Both the position numbers and the translations under genes were made by a program. A stretch of DNA of 64,000 bases, from the NCBI RefSeq assembly GCF_000009765.2, contig NC_004719.1:1-64000 (forward strand), given 5' to 3'. A model generated the notes under the pieces. It was not told the origin of the DNA, ran no database searches, and saw only the letters and a list, made by a program, of their open reading frames with translations. The stretch comes from Streptomyces avermitilis MA-4680 = NBRC 14893 (GTDB lineage: Bacteria > Actinomycetota > Actinomycetes > Streptomycetales > Streptomycetaceae). Shown here piece after piece: positions 24,599 through 32,339 of the stretch. Position 1 is the stretch's first letter. Each line of letters begins with the position of its first letter.

Positions 24599-24840
24599 AC
24601 GGCGGCGATCCGCTCCGCCTCCTCCGGGTCGGCGGTCGCCAGCTGCGCCTGGTCGGCGAGCGCGGCCTGACGGCCGGCCTTCAGCTCCTCGATCCGCTCC
24701 TCATCGGGCACGGGTGCGCGGCGCTCCGTGATGATCTGAGTGTTGTACCAGTTCACCACTTCCTGGACGGCGTCCTCTGCCGCTTGTTCCTCGCCGCCTC
24801 CCAGGCCGGAGAAGTCGGGCTCATCTGGTGTACCGGGCAT
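24562..24840 (-). CDS. Small acidic protein, candidate antitoxin of the zeta-type kinase
   Basis: A 92-residue, acidic, helical protein (DAVQEVVNWYNTQI, EERIEELKAGRQAAL). AAGGAG lies 8 bp before the ATG. It is convergent with the kinase gene and overlaps its last 37 bases. Size and acidity fit an epsilon-like neutralising protein, but convergent orientation is unusual for a toxin-antitoxin pair, and no sequence relation to known epsilon proteins is seen. Confidence 0.55.
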   Translation of the reverse strand: MPGTPDEPDFSGLGGGEEQAAEDAVQEVVNWYNTQIITERRAPVPDEERIEELKAGRQAALADQAQLATADPEEAERIAAVYAARLRELSES

Positions 24841-24870
24841 GGCAAACTCCTTTTGATCTTGAGTGGGCGG

Positions 24871-25815
24871 TTATTGTCCCCGCTGCCTCAGAGCCCTCGC
24901 CCACCACGGTCTCTGGCCCTGCTGTCTCCTCTCCCAGCGGCGGTGTTTCAGCGCCCAGCGCCACGCCCTGATCCGCCGATGAATTCGGCCGATGCGGCTG
25001 TCGAGCACGTGATACTCGGGATCGGCCAGCCGGACCAAGTCCTGGTCGACGCCCAGGGAAAGACCGAAGAAGGTGCCTTCCTGGACTTCTTTGAACAGGG
25101 CGACGCCGCTGACGACGACCGTGTTGATCGGCACGCTCCCCCGGTACGCCGCGCGGGGCTCGGGCAGGAGAAGCGTGTGACGGATGTCCGAGGGGTCGAA
25201 CCAGTCGTCAGAGACGGCGAAGGCGTTGGAGCCGAAGTCGTTGACGCCGACGTACCACGAGCGATAGCCACCGACGTTGCCGAAGTAGTGCTCTTCGAAG
25301 TAGCCGTAGCGGCGGTTGCCGAGCCAGGCCCGATGGATGACGGTGCTGTCGTCGGAGAGAGTCGCGAAGGTGCTCTTGCCCAGCCGGATCCGCGTTTCGT
25401 TGACCCGTATCCAGGGCCTGAACCACCAGCTGGTCGTGGTGATCCCGTACATCACCACGACGTCGTCCTCACACCAGGTGACCAGGTAGCAGAGTCTCGA
25501 CAGGAGCCAGGTCCGGACAGTGAGCTCGACTTTCCGCTCCCCGTCATCGGCTCCTTCGGGCTGCTCATCCGGGGCGAGTCGCGTGGCGTGCAGCGTCGAC
25601 TGCCACCTCGGCTTGTCGAGCAGGGACTCGACATAGTCGTGCCGGACGCCCGGGGTGATCTTGCGGAGACGGGTGGTGACATAGCGCCGGCGGCCGACGG
25701 TGCGGCGCCATCCCTCGGTCAGCGTTTTGGTGAGGGTCCAGCTGGCGACCAGGACTCCCGCCGCCTGCCAGAGGTTGAGGGTGGTGCTGTACCAGGGCTC
25801 GGGATCGGGCTTCAT
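24871..25815 (-). CDS. Membrane-anchored hypothetical protein (possibly ETEC_3214-type)
   Basis: A 314-residue protein. Residues 8-25 (LNLWQAAGVLVASWTLTK) form one probable N-terminal membrane segment, followed by a large soluble beta-rich domain with many aromatic residues (GYFEEHYFGNVGGYRSWYVG). The C-terminus is very basic. It may belong to the family I know as ETEC_3214, with low certainty. It is divergent from the STAND gene with about 126 bp between them, so the two could be a sensor-effector pair. Confidence 0.62.
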   Translation of the reverse strand: MKPDPEPWYSTTLNLWQAAGVLVASWTLTKTLTEGWRRTVGRRRYVTTRLRKITPGVRHDYVESLLDKPRWQSTLHATRLAPDEQPEGADDGERKVELTVRTWLLSRLCYLVTWCEDDVVVMYGITTTSWWFRPWIRVNETRIRLGKSTFATLSDDSTVIHRAWLGNRRYGYFEEHYFGNVGGYRSWYVGVNDFGSNAFAVSDDWFDPSDIRHTLLLPEPRAAYRGSVPINTVVVSGVALFKEVQEGTFFGLSLGVDQDLVRLADPEYHVLDSRIGRIHRRIRAWRWALKHRRWERRQQGQRPWWARALRQRGQ

Positions 25816-25941
25816 CGCTGAAGGATGCCGTACGCCCCAGGCCCCGCAGCAGTCTGCCGCCCTGGAGCGGGGCGGACTCCCCAACAGGAGTGCGGCGGGC
25901 ATAAGTTGGATCCCGCAGGTGATCATCATTCGGGGGTGGGT

Positions 25942-28617
25942 GTGGCAGGCCGGGATCTGAGGGCTCTGTTCAGTACGAACGACCGCAGCGTGCAGGCCGA
26001 CGAGGCGTTCACAAACCGCGCCTCACAGTGGGAGACGGTCGCGGCCGCGCTCACCGAACACATCCAGCGCATCAGCGCACCCGGCTTCGACGCAGAGGAC
26101 CTCGAGGCGCCCCGCAACCACGTTCTGGTCTTCCACGGAGTGGGTGGCATCGGCAAGACGACCCTGTCCCGGATGCTGGAGGCGGCGCTCACCGACGCCG
26201 GACGGCGACCCTCCCAGTGGGGCGAGCCCGGCTGGCCGGCCGACCGGATCCTGCCCGTACGCATCGACCTCGCCCGCTCCGCCGGCACCGACTTCGAGCA
26301 GATCGTGCTGACGATCCGGGCCGCCCTCACCCGGATCGGGCGCCCCCTGCCCGCCTTCGACCTGGCCCTGCGCCGCTACTGGGAAGCCAACCACCCGGGC
26401 GAACCGCTGGAGGAGTACCTGCGCCGGGGCGGTCTCGGCTCCCGGTTCGGGCAGGCCCTGCCGCAGCAGATGCAGTCCGCGCTCTCCGACGTCGCCCAGG
26501 CGCTCATGCTGCCCGGCACCATCGGCTCGGTCGTCGGCCAGGTCACCGGCGCCCTGGTCGGTGCGCTGCGTGAACGCCGCCAGACCGTACGGGCCCTGGC
26601 AGGATGCGCCCGGCTGGCCGATCTGCTGGAGGCCGAACCCGACCTGGACGCCTTGTCCTTCTACCCGCACCTGCTCGCGTGGGAGCTCGCCCGCCTCCCC
26701 GAAGGCAAACGCGTCGTGCCGGTCGTACTGCTCGACACGTTCGAGGACATCGGCGACCGCACCCGCCGCGACCTTGAGCGCCTGGTCCAGCGGACGGTGT
26801 GGCTCTTGCCGAACGCCTTATGGGTGATCACCGGCCGCTCCCGTCTGCAGTGGGCCGACCCAGCGCTGCAGGGCCAGCTCGACTACACCGGCCCCGCCGC
26901 CTGGCCCGGCCTCGTCCACTCGGCCGTGCCAGCCGCCCGCACCCCCACTCCGGCCGGCACCGCACGGCAGGTCCTGATCGGCGACTTCTCCCCCGAGGAC
27001 TGCGACGACTACCTCGCCCGCCGCCTCACCCGCGGCGGGCAGCCCCTCATCAGCGAGCCCGTCCGGCAGGTCATCACCGCCCGCTCGCACGGCCTGCCCC
27101 TGCACCTCGATCTGTCCGTCGCCCGGTTCCTGGAGCTGAGCCGCAGCGGCCGCACCCCGCACCCCAGGGACTTCGACCACGACTTCCCCGCCCTGGTCGC
27201 CCGCACCCTGACCGACCTCACCCTCGATGAACGCCACGTCCTGCGCTCGGTGAGCCTGCTGGACGCCTTCGACGTGCCGCTCGCCACGAGGGCCGCGGGC
27301 CTCGCCCACGAAGGCCCGGCCCTTCGGCTGACCGAGCGGCCCTTCGTCCACGACAGCCCCTTTGGCCTGTGGCCCTTCCACCTCCACGGCCTGATCCGAT
27401 CCGCCGTACGCAACGCCGACGACACCACCGACGACCGCTGGACTGAACGCGACTGGAAGCAGGCCGCCCAGCGAGCCTTCACCGCCCTGGGCGAGCAACA
27501 CCAGGCCGCGCCCGGACCGGACCGGCTCCTGCTGATCGCCTTCCTGCGCCAAGGCCTGCGCCTCGCCCGGGACCACCGACTGAACCTCGGCTGGCTCACG
27601 CCCGCCGCCTGGACCTACGTCAGCGACTCCGTGTGGGAACCCCTCGCCCCACCCGACACCGACACCGACACCACGGGACTGGACACGGCCGCCGACGCCC
27701 TGGTCGAACTCCTCAGCGCGCTCGGCCGCCGCCAGCACCAGCACCGCTCGCACACCGTCGCCCGTCTCACCACGGTCATCACCAGCCGCCTACTCCCCGA
27801 CGACTTGCAGCACATGGCGTTGTACTACCGGGCCAAGGCCCACCGCGACCTCGGGGACAGCCCGGCCTCCCGCGCGGGCATGCAGGCTGTCGCCGACGGC
27901 CGAGGCCGCCTTGCCCCCGCCGCTCGCCGCGGACTTGCCCATCTCGCCCGTATGGCCGGCGACTTCCCCACCGCCCTGGCCACCGCACGCACCCTGGGCT
28001 GGGAAGGACGCCACCACCGCGTCGAAGGCGACATCTGGTGGCCCCACGGGGACATGGACCGCGCCGCCGCCGCGTACGCCGCCGCACGCGACGAAGCCGA
28101 ACATCACGGTGTCACTGGTGAGCGTGGCAACAGCCAGGCGCACCGCGCCTTCGCCCTGGCCTTCGCCGACCCGATCGTCGCCGACGACGAACTCGCCCTC
28201 GCTGAGCAGCTTCTGGCCGACGTGGATCTGCGCGCCACCACCCTGAACACCCATATCGCGGCGCTCGCCCGCGACGCCGGCCGCACCGACGCCGACGTCG
28301 ACGACCGCGCCCAGGTGCTGCGCGCCGACATCCGCACGGCGGGCGTGACGTACGCCGGACTCACCCTGGAACTCGCGCTCTCCTTCCACTACGCCGTCCG
28401 TGAGGCCCACGACGAAGTGGACGCCGCGATCTCCCGGCTGCACGCGGCCACCGGTGGCGGCGATTACGCCTACTACAGCGACATCGCACACTTCATGGCC
28501 GGTCTCCCCCTCGAGGCGGCCTCACGTGCCCGTTGGTTCGATGGACAGCAGCCCACCCGCCAGCGGTGGCGGACGCTGGTCACCACCCGCCGCGATCAGC
28601 TGCACGTCCCCCGGTGA
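25942..28617 (+). CDS. STAND-type NTPase with C-terminal helical repeats
   Basis: An 891-residue protein; the GTG at 25942 is the second of two close in-frame GTGs. Walker A is GVGGIGKT at residues 66-73. A Walker B-like VVPVVLLDTFEDIGD and a sensor-type WVITGRSRLQW follow, an NB-ARC/STAND pattern. The C-terminal ~350 residues look like TPR-type helical repeats (LARMAGDFPTALATARTLG, DRAAAAYAAARDEA). STAND proteins act as ligand-triggered oligomerising switches, often in defence. No fused N-terminal effector is visible (only ~60 residues precede the P-loop), so the output may be in a partner. Confidence 0.78.
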   Translation: MAGRDLRALFSTNDRSVQADEAFTNRASQWETVAAALTEHIQRISAPGFDAEDLEAPRNHVLVFHGVGGIGKTTLSRMLEAALTDAGRRPSQWGEPGWPADRILPVRIDLARSAGTDFEQIVLTIRAALTRIGRPLPAFDLALRRYWEANHPGEPLEEYLRRGGLGSRFGQALPQQMQSALSDVAQALMLPGTIGSVVGQVTGALVGALRERRQTVRALAGCARLADLLEAEPDLDALSFYPHLLAWELARLPEGKRVVPVVLLDTFEDIGDRTRRDLERLVQRTVWLLPNALWVITGRSRLQWADPALQGQLDYTGPAAWPGLVHSAVPAARTPTPAGTARQVLIGDFSPEDCDDYLARRLTRGGQPLISEPVRQVITARSHGLPLHLDLSVARFLELSRSGRTPHPRDFDHDFPALVARTLTDLTLDERHVLRSVSLLDAFDVPLATRAAGLAHEGPALRLTERPFVHDSPFGLWPFHLHGLIRSAVRNADDTTDDRWTERDWKQAAQRAFTALGEQHQAAPGPDRLLLIAFLRQGLRLARDHRLNLGWLTPAAWTYVSDSVWEPLAPPDTDTDTTGLDTAADALVELLSALGRRQHQHRSHTVARLTTVITSRLLPDDLQHMALYYRAKAHRDLGDSPASRAGMQAVADGRGRLAPAARRGLAHLARMAGDFPTALATARTLGWEGRHHRVEGDIWWPHGDMDRAAAAYAAARDEAEHHGVTGERGNSQAHRAFALAFADPIVADDELALAEQLLADVDLRATTLNTHIAALARDAGRTDADVDDRAQVLRADIRTAGVTYAGLTLELALSFHYAVREAHDEVDAAISRLHAATGGGDYAYYSDIAHFMAGLPLEAASRARWFDGQQPTRQRWRTLVTTRRDQLHVPR

Positions 28618-28623
28618 CACATG

Positions 28624-28655
28624 CCCGCAGCCCCGCCGGATGGCGGGGCTGCGGG
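28624..28655. terminator. Bidirectional terminator hairpin
   Basis: Perfect 14-bp arms (CCCGCAGCCCCGCC and its complement) with a 4-base loop, between the convergent STAND gene and the PIN toxin gene. Confidence 0.85.
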
Positions 28656-28670
28656 TTGGTGCTGCTGCGT

Positions 28671-29051
28671 TCAGGGCGTGAGGTCCAGTACGCGGACTGG
28701 CTCACCTGCCCACCGGTGCGGGGCAGTGGTGGCGATGATCGCGCCGTCGGGGCGGTCCGGGGTGGGCTGCGCCGCGCACTGGCTGTGCGCCGCGGCCCAA
28801 GTCTCCTGACGCGCGACGGCCAGGGCGGCGGCCAGGTCCAGATCGAGGACGGTGATGCCGGGCAGGGAGGCCAGGTGCTCGGCCGTGCCGGGCCGGGCGC
28901 GGTCGGCTTCCACTAACGCGCACGCGGGGGCGTACAGGAACCAGCCCGATTCGGCGTGGGCGCGGTGGATCAGACGGGAAGCAAGGACGTTGCCCTGGCC
29001 GGCTGCGGCCATTGCGGTGTCGTCCAGGACGATGTGCACAGCGTCGCTCAC
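28671..29051 (-). CDS. PIN-domain toxin (VapC-like)
   Basis: A 126-residue protein with the acidic pattern of PIN ribonucleases: an N-terminal VLDDTAM, a central PACALVEADR, LDLDLA, and a C-terminal PDGAIIATTA. The GTG start overlaps the antitoxin stop (GTGA). VapC toxins cleave specific tRNA or rRNA. The conserved acidic residues look present, so it should be active. Confidence 0.8.
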   Translation of the reverse strand: MSDAVHIVLDDTAMAAAGQGNVLASRLIHRAHAESGWFLYAPACALVEADRARPGTAEHLASLPGITVLDLDLAAALAVARQETWAAAHSQCAAQPTPDRPDGAIIATTAPHRWAGEPVRVLDLTP

Positions 29052-29305
29052 TGGCTGGTCACCTGGGCCAGGCGCCGGTCCAGCTCGCTGTCCAGGTCCT
29101 GCTCCTCGGCAGCGGTCGGCGCGTAGCCGTTCCACTCCTTCAGCGCGGCCAGGGCCTTCTCCGCCCGCTCGGCCCGCTCGGCCGGAGTCAGCAGCGTCTC
29201 AGCGAGACGGGCGAGATACGCGCGCAGCGACAGACCCTCAGCGGCAGCTATGGCGGCCAGCCGGTCCTTGGCTTCCTCGGGGATGCGGACGTTGGCATCG
29301 GACAT
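29048..29305 (-). CDS. Antitoxin of the PIN-domain toxin (VapB-like)
   Basis: An 85-residue protein. The N-terminus (SDANVRIPEEAKDRLAAIA) has the strand-helix-helix pattern of ribbon-helix-helix regulators; the acidic C-terminus (AAEEQDLDSELDRRL) would bind the toxin. AAGGAG precedes the ATG at 29305. A perfect palindrome lies 25 bp upstream, the expected autoregulatory site. Confidence 0.8.
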   Translation of the reverse strand: MSDANVRIPEEAKDRLAAIAAAEGLSLRAYLARLAETLLTPAERAERAEKALAALKEWNGYAPTAAEEQDLDSELDRRLAQVTSQ

Positions 29306-29330
29306 CGTCGTGCTCCTTCCCATCCCTAAA

Positions 29331-29354
29331 GGGTACGGGTACGTACCCGTACCC
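29331..29354. promoter_or_regulatory. Perfect 24-bp palindromic operator of the VapBC-like operon
   Basis: GGGTACGGGTAC at 29331-29342 is followed directly by its exact complement. Each arm is itself a repeat of GGGTAC, so four half-sites are present, suiting two RHH dimers. It lies just upstream of the antitoxin ATG. Confidence 0.82.
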
Positions 29355-29555
29355 GTCATGGGACTGATTCCAGTCACTACCCTGTTGTGTGGCCGAACCC
29401 AGTGCAATGCTGTGACTGCGGTGATCCTCCAACCCCCGTGGAGGCCCCCGCTTCTTGGCCCGCCCGTGTGCTGTCACCTGGGCGGGGCCGCGCCGTCCCT
29501 CCCGGCCCTCCCCACGGGAGGGCCGACGGCTGCGCAGACGCCGCGCTCTCACATC

Positions 29556-29764
29556 AGTCGGTGATGTGCACGGTGACGTACAGGTCTCCGGGCGCACCGC
29601 CGTGGCGTGCCGGGGCCGCCAAGTTCGCGGATCCGGAACTCCTGGCCGTCCTCGATGCCCGCGGGGATGCGGACCTTGTAGGTGTGCTGCTCGCGGACGA
29701 TCCGGCCCTCTCCCTTGCAGGTGGTGCAGGCTTGTGCCCCCTTCTCGTCTGTGTGAACCGTTTG
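29556..29764 (-). pseudogene. DnaJ zinc-finger/C-terminal remnant, frameshifted
   Basis: Minus-strand translation gives ACTTCKGEGRIV, YKVRIPAGIEDGQEFRIREL and, after a +1 change near 29600, GDLYVTVHITD-stop. This is the last zinc-finger motif and the end of C-terminal domain of a DnaJ-type protein. No start and no J domain exist. It is related to the DnaJ-like tail of the kinase at 32340-33500 and lies 2.6 kb from it on the same strand. 29355-29555 holds a GGCCCTCCC hairpin near 29500-29524 but no gene. Confidence 0.72.
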
Positions 29765-29811
29765 AAAACGACATAGCGCCACGTTGGCCCGGCGGCGCAG
29801 TGGCGGGTACC

Positions 29812-31941
29812 TCAGCTCCACAGCTTGCGGGTGAACTCCTTCGCCCACTCCACCCGCTCGTGGTGCGGACCGTGGGGCATGCACGGGGAGTTCGGGCCGG
29901 CCTGGCACTTTGGGCAAGTGACCTCCTTCGCATCCCAGGTCCGCGCCGCCGAGCCCGCGGTCTCCTGCGGTTCCCGCTCTCTCCTGCGCGGTCGAGGAGG
30001 CCGGACTTTAGCCCGGGCAGGCGGCGGGGCCTGGTGCTGACGTTCGTCGCGGGCGCCCTTCTGCTTCTCGCCGGGGCCAAGGCGGTCGTCGCTCTGCAGG
30101 ACGCGGCGCAGGCGTTCGTCGTGGGGAAGCTGTCGCTTCTCGCTGGGGCCGACGCGATCGTCGTTGTCGCACAGCTTGCCCGGTCCGGCGTGGCATCGCG
30201 GGCACATCATTCGGTACCAGTCGCCGCGTGGCACTTGGTGGTGCAGCCGGGCCGCGGTCTTCTTGCCCGCCTCCTGCGCCTGGCCCTCCCGGTCGGCCTC
30301 CGGCCGCCGCTCCTGGAGCGGACGTGGGGGACTGACTTCACGCTCATGCGCCTCCGGGGCCGGCTGCATCGGCTCGGCAGAAGCCTCAACATCTTGCCGA
30401 GCCTTCTTCTGTTGCCGGGCCATCTTTTGTGCGGCTTTCCGCTCGTCCACGATCAGCTGCAGCCGCTCATTGTGGCCGTCCTTGCGCGGCTTCCCGCTGC
30501 TGGGCCCCTCGACCAGCACACAGTCCTTGCCCTGCTCCGCGTTGCAGCGCGGACAACTCCGCTGGATCCAGTACCGCCGCGCCACGCCCAGCTGCTCCTG
30601 CGGCCCCAGTGCCGCCCGCTTCTTCCAGACCTCCACACGCCGCGCTTCACCACGCGTCAGTAGTTCTCCGGCCGAGGCCGCGGACCGCAACAGGTCCTCC
30701 ACCTGAGGGCGCAGATTGAACGTGTACGCGTCGTACCCGCGAAGGCGATGGAGGGCGCTGCGGACGCTAGCCGCAGCCTTTTGTGCTTCCTTCTCAGTGT
30801 CAGCTTCCGCTTCGACCGCGTCCCGCGTGAGGTCGTCCAGGCTCTCGAAGTACGTGATCGCCCGCTCGTAGACGGCGGACTCGGCGTCCGTGCGATCCTC
30901 AGCCGCCGTCGCGTTGACGCGAATCAGAAGCCTGCGCACCCGCCCAGGCTTCTGCTCAGCCACCGCCCTCTTCAACTTGTCGAACAGCTTGCCGCGCTCC
31001 TCGTTCTGCTCGACCAGCCAGATCCTCGCGTGGCGAACCGCAGCCTCGAGCTGCTCCTGGAGCTCGCCCTCCACACCGGTCAGATCCTCGATCTCCCCGC
31101 ACACCTGCTTCACCAAGGACACAGACTCGATCCGACGCGCATACACCAGCCGGCGCAGCAGGGCCTGGGCGCGCGCCTCCGGCTCCGGCACCTTCCTCGC
31201 CTTGCCGGGCGACCACAGCGATGGACGCGGCGCATTGCGGGCCTGAACGATCTTCTCAACGGCCGGTGTCGACAACCCGCGCTCCGTCATCTCGCACTTG
31301 TCCAGAGCGAACCATTCGATCGGCCTGGCGAAGGCCTCGGTTCCGATCTGCACGTGGCGCGCGGTGCCCACGCTGTCCAGCCGGATCCGATGCACGTACC
31401 AGCGGCGGATCAGTGTGTCGCGGTCGACCGGCACCATCGTCCCGAGGACAGGCTCCACATCGTCGTCCCACACCGGCGCGACCGCCTGGTCCAAATGCAC
31501 CCGCAGAGCGCCATGCCGCCAGCGCACATCCACGACGGACCCGATCGGTGCCCCTTCGGTGCGGGTGTACTCGAAGGTCGCCTGCTCCCCGCGGCCGGCG
31601 AGCCAGGCCGCGGCCGCCGACCGCACATAAAGGTGGTCTGCGCTGTCCACGCCGTGGGAGCGGCGCCCGCACACATGCGGCAGCCCGTCCGGATCAGGGT
31701 GATGTGCGAAATGACAGGCCCGGTCCGTGTACAGCTTCGTGGTCAACTGGCCGCCGCAGCCGCCGAGCAGCGTCCCGCACCAAAAGGTGTCGTCCTCGTG
31801 AGAACGGCGGAATGCATCCAGCTCGATCGCTTCCATCGGCAGCATCAACGGCTCATCCGAGTCCGCTCCGCCGAGCACCGCCGTCTGGATCCGCCGCCTG
31901 TCCGTGCGCACAAACTCCCCCGTCCTCTCCAGCCAACACAT
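29812..31941 (-). CDS. CoiA-like nuclease-family protein with three zinc-finger modules
   Basis: About 709 residues. The N-terminus has the CoiA-type start (FWCGTLLGGCGG, TKLYTDRACHFAHH), a competence-CoiA/restriction-like nuclease region. The centre is helical and charged. The C-terminal 250 residues hold three modules of the form CPxCxAxxGxxC (CPRCNAEQGKDC, CPRCHAGPGKLC, CPKCQAGPNSPC), each with a following xxHxxR helix. CoiA acts on incoming DNA in competence; its role in Streptomyces is unknown. The ATG at 31941 was chosen; GTG at 31962 is possible. The zinc modules suggest nucleic-acid binding. Confidence 0.75.
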   Translation of the reverse strand: MCWLERTGEFVRTDRRRIQTAVLGGADSDEPLMLPMEAIELDAFRRSHEDDTFWCGTLLGGCGGQLTTKLYTDRACHFAHHPDPDGLPHVCGRRSHGVDSADHLYVRSAAAAWLAGRGEQATFEYTRTEGAPIGSVVDVRWRHGALRVHLDQAVAPVWDDDVEPVLGTMVPVDRDTLIRRWYVHRIRLDSVGTARHVQIGTEAFARPIEWFALDKCEMTERGLSTPAVEKIVQARNAPRPSLWSPGKARKVPEPEARAQALLRRLVYARRIESVSLVKQVCGEIEDLTGVEGELQEQLEAAVRHARIWLVEQNEERGKLFDKLKRAVAEQKPGRVRRLLIRVNATAAEDRTDAESAVYERAITYFESLDDLTRDAVEAEADTEKEAQKAAASVRSALHRLRGYDAYTFNLRPQVEDLLRSAASAGELLTRGEARRVEVWKKRAALGPQEQLGVARRYWIQRSCPRCNAEQGKDCVLVEGPSSGKPRKDGHNERLQLIVDERKAAQKMARQQKKARQDVEASAEPMQPAPEAHEREVSPPRPLQERRPEADREGQAQEAGKKTAARLHHQVPRGDWYRMMCPRCHAGPGKLCDNDDRVGPSEKRQLPHDERLRRVLQSDDRLGPGEKQKGARDERQHQAPPPARAKVRPPRPRRREREPQETAGSAARTWDAKEVTCPKCQAGPNSPCMPHGPHHERVEWAKEFTRKLWS

Positions 31942-31967
31942 CCTGTCACCAGCGGAGTTCACCAACC

Positions 31968-32203
31968 AGATCGCCTCTGGGCTGGACTCACGCCGTACGC
32001 CCTACCTCTCCCCCGAGGACGCCGTCGCGGCCGTGAAGACCGTGCCGAAGAACGAGCCGCCGAACTCCCCCGGCTTCGTCGACCGCTACAAGAGGGCCGT
32101 GGACCAGCTCGCCGAGAAACGCCGCCAGAAGGAAGACGCCAAGCGCCGCCAGGCTGTCGATGACGACCAGGCCGCCCCGTCCAGCCAGGCGCCCGCAGCT
32201 TGA
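31968..32203 (+). pseudogene. C-terminal coding fragment of an unidentified gene
   Basis: About 78 codons (YLSPEDAVAAVKTVPKN ... DRYKRAVDQLAEKRRQ) with very strong third-position G/C and a stop at 32203. There is no ribosome binding site; upstream the frame enters the 5' end of the opposite-strand CoiA-like gene. It looks like the tail of a gene whose front was replaced by the inserted block to its left. Confidence 0.5.
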
Positions 32204-32339
32204 CGGCCAAGGGTCTAGCGGCGACGGCGGCCGCCGTCGCCGCTGGCCGACCGGAGAGGATGTCCCGCCTCACCTGGTGGGATCCGGTGGGCAGCCGCAC
32301 ACTCGGCATCCGGCTTGGCCTCGATGCCCCGGCTGCGTG

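Noticed and set aside
30748..32163. 471-codon plus-strand frame opposite the CoiA-like gene
   Set aside because: Arg/Leu/His-rich shadow; the minus strand carries the zinc modules. Only its last 78 codons, in a different frame, look coding.
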